A stretch of 64,000 nucleotides of DNA from Chlorokybus atmophyticus (Eukaryota; Streptophyta; Chlorokybophyceae; Chlorokybales; Chlorokybaceae). Shown here piece after piece: positions 21,338 to 33,170 of this stretch; position 1 is the first letter of the stretch; every line of letters begins with the position of its first letter. The stretch spans positions 785,213 to 849,212 of the forward strand of contig RHPI01002262.1 in NCBI GenBank assembly GCA_009103225.1. Reading direction: 5' to 3'. The notes beneath the pieces were generated by a model. It was not told where the DNA came from and made no database searches. It was given only the letters and a program-made list of their open reading frames with translations. The position numbers and the translations under genes are program-made.

Positions 21338-23277
21338 TCAGCTGGTGGTGTCTTTGCTCCTGGCCTTCTTTGCTTTCTTCATCTGAGATATCAAGTTTGA
21401 AGCAGCATCCGTGCTTTGATGGCTGTCAAAGCCAACCGCTGCTGGCTCTGCTTCACCTTTCCTCCTCTTTTTCTTCTTTGTGGGAGTGTCTTCAGCAGCA
21501 TCAGGTACTGTGCTTTGTTGTTGTTCTTTGTCGCGCTTGCGCTTTGCGCCTTGTGATGAATCTACGGTCGGTGGCTGCACCACCACATTGTGTTTTCTTT
21601 GTTTTGGCTGCGGTCGTTCTTCAAATGGTGATGATGTCGTTGTTGTTGGCGCTGTTGCTGCTGCGCTCTCTTTGGCCTGGAAGCAATGTGTGTGTGACGA
21701 CAGATGGCCAATGCGAAACTGCAAATACGCGACTTCATGAACACATCACGAACATGAACCCAACCTTCTTTCTCTCCTCCCTTCTCCTGTGCCTGCCTCC
21801 GTCCTCCTCAATCACCTTCGCCTCCTCCATCTGCCGCCTGTTTCTGTCCATGTGCTCCACTTCCTCATCAGTCACCTGATGCTTCACCTTGTTCTTCACC
21901 TCAATGCTCCCGTTTTCCTTTACCTTCTCCTTGTCCTGGACCCTGCCCTGCTCCTCCTTCACCTCAATCGCCTCCCTGTGCTTCCCCTTCTCCTTCCTCT
22001 TCCCCTTCCCCTTCCCCTTCTCGTTGCTCTCCTCCGCAATACCATTTGGCTCCTCCTGCTCCTGCTCCAGCTCCTTCTTGACCTTTGCCTTCTCTTTCTT
22101 CTCTTTCTGCTCCTTCTCCATCTCCTTCTCCTCGTCCTCCTCCTCTTTCACCACCTTCTCCTTCTCCTTCTTCTTCTTCTTTTTCTGCTCCTTCTTCTCC
22201 TTCTCCTTCAGAACCTTCTCCTCCTTTACCTGCTTTCCCCTCTCCCTGGCCTTTCTATCCATCTCAGCCTGCGTGTGGGCGTCCGCAAGCGCCTGCTCAT
22301 GCGCCTCCGCGCTCTCGCCTGCCAAATACACACAGTGGCTCTGTGCTCTCCACAACACAGAGGACCACCACAACAACACATGCTTACTCGTAGCATGAAA
22401 GTAGCATTGCACTGCGAGTGCATGTATGTGCGCATGCGCGTGCCTTGAAGTGTGTGCCTGTGCGCGCGTGCGTGCTCGCACGCGCGTGTGTGTGCGAATG
22501 TGCACGTGTGCACACGCATGTGTGCCTTCATGCATGTGAGTGTGCGTGTAAAGACCAACCAGCGAGGTTGGAGGCAGCGGCTGCGGCTCTGTGGAGCTGC
22601 TCGTTGGCATCGGGGGCGTCCGTAACCAGATCACTGTTGTACACACAGACACATTAGAGAAGGATAGCACAGACAGACGACACAATTGCAGTAGCAGGCA
22701 AAATGGCAGCTGCTGGAGTACCATTGAGTGCGTTTCAATGAATGAATGCACGGATGGATTAGTGCTTGAATACATAGTTGAGTGAGTGTACCAATGCATG
22801 AATGAGCCGATGACTGAGGATATGTGATGATTGTGAAACAGTGTTTGAAAATTTGAATACGTAACTGAAACTAGGTGTGAAACATATACACATTCATGTA
22901 ACTGAATCAACGAATATTTCACTGAATGGGTGAAAGATTAAATGAGTGAATGACTGACTGAATGCGCATTGCAGAGAGTAAATAACTGGGTAACGAGTGA
23001 CTGATTGACTGCTATAGTCAACGCAATGCATGCCTAGGTTGGCGTGGAGTGCACAAAACCAATTAGAGACGTAAATGAGCAACTGCACTGAATGTGTCCA
23101 AGACAAAAATGTGTGTGTGTGTTTGGGAAACAGCCTGCTGACAAAAGGCCCTGATCTCCACACCGACCTGCCCTTGGCGGCAAGGAAGCGCCTCAGTGCA
23201 GCCGCCGCCTCCCCCGGCGCCACCACCCTCCACGACCCCGCCACCACCGCCGCCCTCACCGCCCCCGCCGCCGCCAT
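21338..23277 (-). CDS. Lys/Glu-rich charged-helix protein, unrecognised (4 exons)
   Basis: Exon 1 23277-23168 encodes an Ala/Arg-rich N-terminus (MAAAGAVRAAVVAGSWRVVA, then RRFLAAKG) that could be an organelle transit peptide. It joins in phase to SDLVTDAPDANEQLHRAAAA (about 22644-22566), then to GESAEAHEQALADAHTQAEM (from about 22323). A 190-residue run of Lys, Glu, Arg and Gln follows, which would form a long charged single helix, and then an exon (21678-21338) with KQRKHNVVV, KRKRDKEQQQ and TKKKKRRKGEAEP. The Lys clusters resemble nuclear signals, which conflicts with a transit peptide, so location is open. No catalytic domain is visible. The antisense Pro/Ser/Leu-rich frames at 21789-22448 are its shadow. 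Its start lies 171 bases from the divergent YdcF-like gene. Confidence 0.65.
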
Positions 23278-23448
23278 CCCGCATCCGCCAGTTCACTACA
23301 AAGAGAGTGATTCACTCAAGTGATTCATGCAGGCAAGTATGATTCACTGGGAGTGCAAGTATGATTCAAATTGAACGTGTGAAATCAAGTCATTGCAGGC
23401 GTGAATCAAATGCGGTGAATCAGTGGGTTGTTTAGTTCATTCGGTTGG

Positions 23449-25851
23449 ATGGTTCCCAGGCAGGTGCTGGCGGCGGCGGCCGCTGGCGCTGCGCTGGCAG
23501 CTGCACGGAGCTTAAGGCTGCCAAGGTAAGAGTACTTGTGAGTTTGTATGCTGATCTTCAGTGGTGAATGTAGCTTGTGTTTTGAAGGCATGGATGGGTC
23601 GATTGTTGGTTTCGCTCCATGCTTTGCGCGTGGCACTGGAGATCGTTGCATTGCAGTCGGCCAAACAGTATGCATGCTTGTACACATCAGATTGCAAGCG
23701 CTTGTTGTGGGGGTGGTTGCTGCTGCAATGTCATTCTGTTGTGTCAAGCTTGAGCATGTCCATCGCACAATCAGCATACTTAAACAGTACCATTCACAAC
23801 GGCAACAGCAGATCTGTCATCACCTTCATCATTATCATCACCGTTGGCATCATCACACACACGCACATGCAGGCGCACGCACGCACGCACACATACACAC
23901 ACACACACTTCTGCTTACACGCAGGCTCATCACCGTTGCGGCCGCCGCCGCTGCCGCTGGCGCGGTGTTCATCCGTCCGTTCGCCCTTGCGCGCAGCCGC
24001 AACGCCGTCCGACCGCCCAAAGCCATCCTCGTGCTCGGTACTGATGATACTGTGAGAAAGACATCTCACATTTTAGGGACACCCTGCTGCTGCTGCAACA
24101 CCAACACAAGAACAGCAACTGGAACAACAGCAGCAACATTGATACCCATCGCAACAACAACAGCAACAACAACAACAACAGCAGCAACATTAACAACAAG
24201 TGGTGCATTAGCTGTTGTGGTTGTTGCTGCAGCTGCAGCTGCAACTGCAGAGTTGAACACCTCGATCAATCACTTGCTGTTGGTGTTGGTGGTGGTGGTG
24301 TCGGTCACGTCACTGTCATCACTGTCCTCATCGTTGTCATCGTCGCTGTCACCTCACGCACCCCAAACTCCAACCTCTCAACCCCCCTGCCAGGCGGCGA
24401 ATGGGACCGCATGCGCCACGCAGCCGACTTCGCCTCCGGTCGCCTGATCCCCGGCTGCTTTGTCGCAGCACCGTCGTCCAGGAGAATGCCGCGGATACCC
24501 GTCCCGATGGAGAACGAGAAGTGGATGCATCTGCATTCCAAGTGAGAGGGAGCGTTGGGTGTGGTTGGGCTTGGTGGATGAGTGTGCATGGGCGTGTGGG
24601 CGTGGCGTGTGCACAGGATACATTCGCAAGCACACACAGGCGTAAGCACGCTCGCACTCCCATGTGCATGCGCACACACGCATGCGCGCTCATCAACAGG
24701 CACACATACCCGTGCGTGCTCACACGCACACACACACGCACGTGTGTACCGACGGCCTCCTCTCTTAGCTTATTCACTGAAAATTGAACTAACCGAGTGA
24801 AGTACTGGTCCAATGAGTGCAGTCGTGTTCTAGAATGGAACCAATGATTCACTGTGTTGCCAGTTTGCCTGTGTACGTGTCGACGGGTCCCGACGGCGTG
24901 GGTCAGCTGATGCTTGAGCGGGGCGTCCCCGCCAACAGACTGCACATCGACAACCGCGCCGTCGATACGGTGAGAACCAGACAGATATCCATGCTGGTAT
25001 CAATGTCAAAAAAAAATGACTGTTGGGGTATTGACATGCGTTGCAGGTGACGAATATGACTACTTTGGTGGATGACTTCGCGAGGAAAGGCCTGTAAGTG
25101 TACTTATGTGAGGGAGGGAGTGTGCATGTGTGTATGTGCGCGTGTGGGGGATAAGCCAGGAAGGGGCGAGGTGGTGTTGATTTGTTGTTTGTTGTGTTAC
25201 AGCGTGCATGTGTACGTGTTGACGTCGGACTACCACATGCGGAGGGCGTCGGTCATCGCTTCCATCGTGCTCGGCAGCAGAGGCATCGCCTACACAACAG
25301 TCAGGTCAACTGCTGACTATTGCACTTGACTTGCTTGACACATGAGGTGGATGAATGGGGTTAAGTAAGGGCAGCAAGTAAGCAACAACAGGGAAGTCAC
25401 GCACACACACGTGTGTACTTGTGTGCGAGGCGCCTTGCACACATGACCCGCAGGATAAATGAAAGTGAGATTAAGTGCAGCAAGCCAGTTATAAAAACTA
25501 AGCCATGCACACACGTGTGTACTTGTACGCAAGCGCGCGCACTGGTACACCCACCCGCACACGTACACACGCAAAGACACATGACCCACGTGCACACGCA
25601 CGAGTCCGCGAATACAGGCAAACCGCTAGCGTGTACTAACTTGTGTTCCCCTTGCCAGCGTGCCCTCAAGACAGGAGGTTAGCACCGTCCCCACCCAGCT
25701 CGGCGAGTCGTCCCTCCGCGTGGCGCGCGACGCCCTGCGCTCCCTGTCCTGGGTGTTGACGGGTTGGGACGGCGCGTGGCTCGTGCGCTTCGTGCATCCG
25801 GACAGGTTCCCGCAGCGGGTGAAGGGAGACAGGACTGTCAATCCTGGGTAA
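23449..25851 (+). CDS. YdcF/SanA-like DUF218 domain protein (7 exons)
   Basis: Exons: 23449-23525, 23924-24037, 24394-24541, 24864-24969, 25047-25093, 25203-25304, 25659-25851, all phases consistent. The N-terminus (MVPRQVLAAAAAGAALAAAR) plus a second Ala-rich stretch looks like a transit peptide or membrane anchor. The DUF218 core follows: AILVLGGEWDRMRHAADFAS (the VLG-G start with a charged helix), VYVSTGPDGVGQLMLERGVP, LHIDNRAVDTVTNMTTLVDD, and VHVYVLTSDYHMRRASVIAS, whose (T)S-x-H-x-R-R-A pattern is typical. DUF218 proteins (YdcF, SanA, ElyC) are linked in bacteria to envelope and membrane biology, with no settled reaction; some relatives bind S-adenosylmethionine. In algae and plants the role is unknown. 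The C-terminus ends VHPDRFPQRVKGDRTVNPG. Confidence 0.85.
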
Positions 25852-26521
25852 AGAGTGGGGAGGGAGAAAACGAAGTGATTGTTGGGAGAGTATTAAGGGT
25901 CATTGGTTGGTTCAAGCATTGTTAGATTGGCCGCACGCGTTGTGGATTACCATTGTTAGTGTACTAGGTGGCTGTGTCAACATTTGACGCGACCTAAGGC
26001 CGTTGTTTTAGCTGGCAGAGTTTGCGAATAAATCACAACAGCGATGTTGCGAATTGAAGAATAAGAGTGAGCAAGTTGATGGCGCGGTGGTTGGCAGGCC
26101 AATGCATTGGGCAACCGGTGGCAATGGCTGCGCCAAGGAGCTCGTCTGAAATGAATGAACTTGGGTGGTGTTATGGAAGTGAGTAGGCCGCGCGCAGCGA
26201 CCCATATACATGAGTAGTGTTACTACGGTGAGATCATGTAACATGTACAGCTGCATAGAGTAGTTGTGACTGTTGTTTTTCAAAGGCGTCTCGCTCATGC
26301 CGAGAACACAGGGACCAAAAAGCATGGACGCACAACACACTATGCAGCTTGCACCATGCAGGCGCACACAAAAATTCCTTGAACACTTAGCTGCCTGCTT
26401 GCATCAACACTCTTAGCTAGTTGCTAGCACTACATAAATACCTACACGAAAAACGGGGTATAACCTGCGCTCAGCTGCCGGAGAGGGATAACATAACAAC
26501 TTGCTTGATAATAATCACCTT
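25852..26521. other. Convergent intergenic region
   Basis: Holds the 3' ends of the DUF218 gene (+) and sufC (-). No coding or RNA feature was recognised. Confidence 0.5.
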
Positions 26522-28779
26522 CTACTTGATGGCAGCGTAACCTCCAGACTCCAGCTGCTTTGCCAGGCTCTTGTCTCCTGTTCGTACGATGCGTCCGCTC
26601 TCCATGATGTGCACGAAGTCGGGCTGGATATACTCCAGCAGCCGCTGGTAGTGCGTGATGAGGATGCTCGCGCGATCAGGACTGCGCAGCGCATTCACCG
26701 CCGTCGCCACATCGCGCAACGCGTCCACGTCGAGACCGGAATCGATCTCGTCCAAGATGGACAAATCAGCCTGAAAGCAAGGTGAGTAGATATGGGTATC
26801 AGTCTGGCCTTCGCCAGAATGAGTCACTTGCGCAACAGGTGCATGCACGCATCTATGCACAAACGCAGGCTTTCGCGCGCGTGTGTGCAACAAGTCTGCA
26901 TTTGTGCATGTGCAACGCATACATACACGCGCACACGTACTTACTTCTTGTACATGCATGCATACGCTCGTGCGTGTGTGAACATGAGCGCAAGCGTGCA
27001 AAACAATGAGAGAGACTAACGCATATCTCACCTCCAGTACAGCTAATTGAAGAATCTCATTCCTCTTCTTCTCTCCACCAGAGAAGCCTTCATTCACATT
27101 GCGCTGAAACCCAACACAAATATCAGGTTCAAAGCCTTAATGACCAGTTACAGTAGCTCCTTGTTGCAGATGCATGGCCAGCTGCAAGTCGGTTTCACAA
27201 TTCAATACTAACGATGATGTGCACCTGCAGATAGGATATATCCATGTTGAGCTGCTCCAGCTTGGGCGTGAGCCAGCCATAGAACTCAAAGGGGTCCATC
27301 TCGGGCTTCCCGAGGGCCTTGCGTCGCGCGTTAGCCATCAGCCGCAAGAAGTCCGTGTTGCTCACGCCGGGGATCTCCACCGGCGACTGGAAGGAGAGGA
27401 AGAGGCCGTTGTGACTGCGCTCCTCGGGTTCCAACTCAAACAGATCCTGAGTGAACCACGAGAGTGTCAATAAAGGTACTATATGCAAGTGTGTACTGCA
27501 AACACAGGTACGGACATGCGTGCATGCATCTGCAGACGCACGCATGTCTCTGCATGTGTGAGCCTGTGCAATTGCATGCATGTGCATGTGTGGGCGTGTG
27601 TTCACGCGTATCCAGGGGTGCGTGTGTGCGTCTGTGTGCGCGTTAGCGTAAGCGTGCGCACCTGTGTGCATGTGCATGTGCATTCGCGCTAGGCGTGAGT
27701 GCTTACGCGCGTGTGCGTTCGTGTGAGCAAACCCTACAAGAGTGAGCGAACCTGTCCCTTGTACATGGCTGTGCCTCCTGTGACTTCATACTGCGGGTGG
27801 CCAACAAGAACCTTTGATAATGTGCTCTTGCCACTGCCGTTTTTCCCCATGACCGCATGGATTTCGCCTGCCCAAAGATAAACAATTGGGCACATACTTT
27901 TGACAGAAATCAGCAACTAAATGCATGCATGCATGTGGTGAAACTTGATATGGTAGCACTGTCAAAAACAAGTATGTGCAGGTGCATGGCCATACGACAT
28001 CATTGACACACAAGCTTGCATGCACACATGCACGCAAAGTGCAGTTTATTATGCATGCAGTAATGTGAGCGGACTCAAACAACGGCCATGTGCTTGTGGT
28101 GAGTGCAACACATGCATGCTGACAGCTTAATTTTGGCTTGACTTCTGTATAGGAACCTTTCGGTGGCAATGCATAACTTACGTGTCAATCAAACCACTGC
28201 GACATAGCAGGGAGCATGCACACATACGTACGCCGTGTGTACACGTAATGCGACCATGCCTGTTGCTTGGGGGCCGTGCATGTTAGCATAAATGAAGTTA
28301 GGACTAGCGCAAAGCCTGGCGGTACTGAAGGTCATGTAGCAGCTAGTGTTTGGGCTAATGGCCTGCGTGAGTGCATGCATGCATGCGATTGTTAAGCATG
28401 ACGCAACTGAGTGCCTATGCAGCTATATGTTAGCATGTAGCAGCTGTGCTACCCAACACACATGCTTGAGCTGATAAACACCGCTGCTTAACGGACCTTC
28501 CCGCACAGTGAGGTCCACGCCTCTAAGAATGTCCAGCTCAGAGTCCACCACCTTGGCGCACAGGCCCTTCACCTCAAGAATGACATCGCCGGCGGCCGCG
28601 GAGACAGCTGGCCTGCTAATGCTTCTGCTAGAGGGCACCGCCCTGCACCTCAATCGGCTCGCACGTAACCCTGTGGCCGGCCTCAGCAACGACGGCGACG
28701 CTGACGGCGACGACGACTCTGCCCTTCCGGCGGCCGACCAGGACAGCGCACCGCCCGCAAGCGCCGCAGCTGCACTCAT
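26522..28779 (-). CDS. sufC: Plastid Fe-S cluster assembly ATPase SufC
   Basis: Five or six exons. The start at 28779 gives [20 protein letters not shown] and a ~65-residue Ser/Ala/Arg-rich transit peptide, then mature sequence [23 protein letters not shown] ATPase motifs appear in order: Walker [21 protein letters not shown] (about 27860), the Q-loop region [20 protein letters not shown], the signature loop [16 protein letters not shown] (about 27080), Walker B with D-loop [20 protein letters not shown], and the switch His in [14 protein letters not shown]. It ends SGGYAAIK and a stop at 26522. SufC forms the SufBCD scaffold in the chloroplast stroma and drives Fe-S cluster assembly for photosystem I, ferredoxin and other clients. 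The whole sequence matches the Suf-type subgroup rather than a transporter. Its 5' end is divergent from the zinc finger gene. Confidence 0.96.
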
Positions 28780-28799
28780 CTCAGAAAGAATGCAAGCTC

Positions 28800-30246
28800 G
28801 CTCGCTGACCTAGAAGCCACTCCTGATCCACCTCCTCCTCCTCCTCCTCTTGCTCCTCCACCGCCGCCGCCGCCGCCGCCGCCGTCGCCGCCCGTACTAA
28901 ACCCTAAGTTGGAAGTACGGACGGATAAGCCTGAGATCAACATTCCGATCAGGTTCGAGAAACCCTTCAGCTTGGAGCAGGATCGATTGAACTGCATTGT
29001 GTACGGGACTCGACGCAAGCATATGACAGCGGCTGTGTATAGGAGTGAGTGCGTCTCTGCATGCAGCTGGGCATTGGCGGTGTTGTAGGCGGCGAGGGAG
29101 ACGACGGTGACGGCAGGGGTGTGGCTGGTTGGCCTTATGCTGGCATGATATAAGTAGTAGCGCTTGTATGGCTTGGCGGATGGAGTCCAGTTGAGAATGC
29201 TGCTGGCTTCTCAAGCTGCCAGCTGCTTGGAGCCTGCTGGTACGCAAATGGCATTGCATGCAGGGGCAGCATGAGCTTCAGCGACGACGACATTGACGAC
29301 GAATTCATCGCGCCCGACACAGATGATGAAAGCAGCGCTGCCAACGCCCCCAGCCTGGGCAAGGCACGCCGCGTCTGCCCCGTTTGCTCAAGCAAACGCA
29401 AATACGCGTAAGTACAGCTGAGTGTGCCATACTTAGAGTGCTGCACGCTTGAGCTGTGCGAATGCTCAATGCCAGTGTGTCAAGCAGCTGAAACCTGTTG
29501 ACACTTCATGCATTACCTGCAAGCTGGCTCTGGTAGGTGCGCCACTTGCACCAACGCTACCATGCATGCAGCCGTACTTGCGCAGTCGCGCAGTTTGTCT
29601 TGTCCTCCGCATTGCTAACGTCGGTGCTAGCACTCATGCGCCAGCTGCAACATTGTAGTACTGCTGTGTTGTGAGCTTTGCCACTTTCTGCTGCTTCCGC
29701 ATATGCTGAAGCTAAGCCGTTATCATGCTGTCCTGCTTGCTAACTTGCTCAAATGCTTGCATTCATGTGCAGGTAGGTAGCTCGTTGTTGTGTCTGAAGG
29801 CTGTCAACTGTCAGCTGTTAAACGTCATGCCAACAGGAGCGCCCTTGACCTCTACAAGCATGCTAGAGACATTACGACGAAGTCGGTTGCGCACAGAATG
29901 CTGGCAAGCAAGTGAGTGGGGTATACTCTGACTGCAGTCAAAGGCATGACCTCAATGTTGGTGTATGGGTGTCACTTTGCGCGTGTGCATGCGTGTAGGT
30001 GGCAGCAGGAAGCAGAACAGCTAGAAGCGGAGCTGGAGGCACGCAACCAGCAGCAGACGCGGTACTGGCAGCAAGCCCGAAGCAGGTGTGCCGTTACTGC
30101 TTGGCTGCATGAACACAGCAAGCAAAAAGCAGTATGCAAACGCAGCATTGTTTGTCAATTGGCCTGCAAGTGAGTAAGCTCATGTGGGCCACTATTGTGG
30201 CAGATCACGTGGAGGCAAACAGAGCACAGCAACCAGCAGCAGATAG
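28800..30246 (+). CDS. Small XS-type zinc finger protein (start uncertain)
   Basis: Exons with consistent phase: first exon to 29044, then 29264-29407, 29837-29911, 29999-30085, 30204-30246 (TAG). The first exon is Pro-rich (PPPPPPPLAPPPPP) and continues VLNPKLEVRTDKPEINIPIR; its start codon is unclear, with candidates at 29020 (MTAAVYR) or 29271 (MSFSDDD). The acidic piece MSFSDDDIDDEFIAPDTDDE leads into one zinc finger: CPVCSSKRKYASALDLYKHA followed by RDITTKSVAHRML. The C-x2-C, L-x-x-HA, S/K-x(n)-H spacing resembles the zf-XS finger found before the XS domain of plant SGS3-like RNA-silencing proteins. A short coiled coil (WQQEAEQLEAELEARNQQQT) and a Ser/Arg tail follow; no XS RNA-recognition domain is present. 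The family assignment is tentative. Confidence 0.6.
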
Positions 30247-30662
30247 TCATTGAAATGGCGTCACTGCAGTTGACAGTGCCAGATGTTTCATATAGGGCAG
30301 CATTATTGCAGGCCGACAGTGACTAACTGTTTGATTATGTACACTACTATTGCCAGCCGTGTTGCACATGTTCACGCTGTAATCATCCATCAGGAGGTTG
30401 TGTATTGCAAACGACTGTATTTGTGCTTGTGCGACCCTCCCCGAGTTGAGTACCGTAGGCTAAGACGCTGCCGCTCTGTGACACTTCTGTCTGCACTACA
30501 TCACTCCCTGAACAGCTGTATGAACTTACAACCTACCCTATCCTACCCTATATGTATTATCAACTTGTCGTTGTGCAGGTATGAACACTTGGCTGTGTAT
30601 ATGCTTATCAGTACCTTCAATGCTATGGCATTGCTAAGTAGTTTGTGAAACTTGTTCTTCCT
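30247..30662. other. Convergent intergenic region
   Basis: Between the zinc finger gene (+) and the GT2-GH8 gene (-). No coding sequence supported. Confidence 0.5.
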
Positions 30663-33170
30663 CATCCTGTGGGATCGTGTACTTGGTACTCCCCCGACGC
30701 GTGCAGCACCCCCATCAGGTACAGCATGGCGTCATACGCTGGAAACTCCCCTTGCGGCACCTATGAGACCACTCAGGTAAGTGCATTACACCAGCAACCA
30801 ACTACTTATTCAACACCTCTCTCCCATGCTCACCTCTGTGTCCCACAGCGTCTGTATGTACCCCAAACCCTCCTTCCCCGTCACTTTCTTCGCCAGTCTC
30901 GTCGTCAGCCGCGGCAGGAACGCGTTCATCCCCACCAGACCGAAGCGGTCGACCGTGCCGTTGGAAGGGAGCGGAGAGCCGGAGAGGGAGTAGAAGGGTA
31001 GGTAGTGCTGCTGGCCTTGGGCTGGGTGGGGAAAAGTGTGAGTGTGTGGGAAGGTAGGAGGCAAGTGGTTGGGGTGAGGGGGCGTACCATTGAAGAAGTT
31101 GAAGAGGCGTTTGCGGTAGGCGTCTGAACGGAAGATCTCCTTCGGCTCAAACCATGCCCAATCCAACTGTGGTCGTAAAGGTCAGAACCATGGTGTGCTT
31201 GCATGCGTGTTGAGTGTCGTGTGCATGCAGTGGTACAACGCACATGCGCACACATACACGCGAGTACACACACGCTTACACATTCAGGAGTGGTCAAGAG
31301 GCGAGTACACACGCACGCACGCATGCATGCAGACGCGTGCACACAAGCGCACGCACAGAGACACACATGCACGCAAGCATGTATGGGCATGCATGTATGT
31401 TTGTGAGCGCGCGCAAACACCCTCACACTCCAGCACCAACTCACCGCAAGTTGGTGTCCTGCCATCCACGCATGCTTTCCGAAATACGCTTCCCCGGTCC
31501 CCTCCCCGACCGGCGTCCCGTCATGCAGCGTCGCTTCCGGAAACAGTCCGGTCTTGGCATTCGCTACAGCCTCCATGTACTGGCGAGACTTCACGGCCAA
31601 CTGGTGCCAAAAAGCTTTCTTGCCGCCACCGTAACTGACAAGGGCAAGTTTGATAAGTTAGGTGTCATCCCAACATACAGATTTGACTGCAATTGCCAGT
31701 CGTTCACACGCAGGCATGCATGTTTGCACTGCTCACAGCATGGGGTATGGCATGTAATGAGCCTATCACTTGGTATTGGAGCGTTTACTAAGAGTGACTA
31801 AATTTCATGTAGAGCATTACAGTATTGCACCCCTTTTGGTTGGCTGTGTCCAAGGCCACGACCTACTTACCGGTGGGACATGGTTTGGGCTAGGATCTCA
31901 TAAAAGGCTGGCATGTGGACAGATGGCCGCGTGAGGACAGTCCTGCCAATTGAAGTGAGTGATCACATTTCAACATGTGTGTGCCTGTGCATGTCCGTGC
32001 GTGCGTGCACGTGTGACGCATCATGCAGAAAATAAGGTATGTTTTGCTCACCCTCCATCAACATTGGTAAGGTACACGTCCAGCGTCGTCTTGTTGATCA
32101 TATTGACTATCCCCGTGCTGGCGTTCCAGCTCCCACCGGTTTCCTTGCCTATCATCGCCTGGAGGATGTTCTGGCCTTCCAGGTAATAGTCTCCACTCGC
32201 ATCAGGTCCTGAGACACAAAGCGTGTTGATGTGGTCCTGTAACGTTGTCCTGTGATGTGTTATGCAACATGTTTGTGTTGGCAATACCTTCGAATTGCCA
32301 GCGCTGCGCGGCAAATATGAGAGACATAGCCATATATTGTGCAGCGAAGGTGTCGGGATCGGGATCAACTAGTTGTCCATCAACAGTGACCTGAACAGGT
32401 GATGAAGAGAGGTTTATGACTGTCAGTCCCATCATGACAAGTAACGTAAATGACCAGTTTAAATTGAATAAACTCACTTCTCCTGCGCAAAGGCCTGCGA
32501 GCAAGCTTGGAGGCTGATACTGCATGCGCAAGCGCACAAAGTTCCAGATCTTGTCAAAGTCTGGCTTGACGCTGAGTACAAGATGTGAATGTTTGTAATA
32601 TGTCCTTGCAATGCATTACACACAGAGACTGCGTGCTTGCGTGCGTGATGAGTGCGTGTGTGCATGTGTGTGTGTACGTGTGTGAGTGTGTGTGTGCGCG
32701 CGCACATGTGTCAGTGTAGCGCTATGTTCGCATGTGACTGGGCGTAAGTGTGCATGCATGTGCACACAAGCACACACACACATACTGTCAAACATCATGT
32801 CTCCCTCTCCCTCACTTGTATTGTAGCGTGACCATCATTGCGAGCGCCATGACATCCGATCGCACAACATCTGCCGACCCATCTTTGACCCATCCCATGT
32901 AATCAGGAGTCTGCGTGTAGACAGGGACCCTACCTCCAACACCGTAAAACACTTGCTGGTAAGAACTGTTCATGTTGGTTTGGACCTCCAGAGTGCTCTG
33001 CAGAGTGTGAGGACATTTGTGTTAGGGGGGGGTTGGATTGGGTGGGTAGGTGGGTTGTGGTGCACTTACGTAGCCCAATGTGGCGAAGTAATTCTGGTAT
33101 TTCCCGGTGTAGAATGAACCGAAGCGAAGGTCGCCTTGGCCGGCCTTGCCAACGATGGTAACGGCTGCAA
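30663..33170 (-). other. GH8 / BcsZ-like domain region of the fusion gene
   Basis: Domain-level annotation of the 3' part. In protein order: [20 protein letters not shown] and [14 protein letters not shown] (aligns without gaps to the BcsZ helix carrying the catalytic Glu), [20 protein letters not shown] (aligns to the Asp-Gly-Asp helix), [50 protein letters not shown] (aligns to the S-Y-D-A-x-R block with the catalytic base), [10 protein letters not shown], and [20 protein letters not shown]. The general-acid Glu position is Asp (RSD), and the DGD residues are Phe-Ala-Ala. Family knowledge: GH8 enzymes cut beta-1,4-glucans by inversion. Inference: this copy binds glucan but may not hydrolyse it. 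The alignment was made from memory of E. coli BcsZ. Confidence 0.75.

Noticed and set aside
21789-22448. 219-codon Leu/Pro/Ser-rich plus-strand ORF
   Set aside because: Exact antisense of the Lys/Glu-rich exon, whose splice sites and phases on the minus strand agree.
23063-23296. Gly-rich minus-strand frame (GGGGGEGGGGGG)
   Set aside because: Alternative frame of the Ala-rich first exon of the Lys/Glu-rich gene; only the Ala frame joins the next exon in phase.
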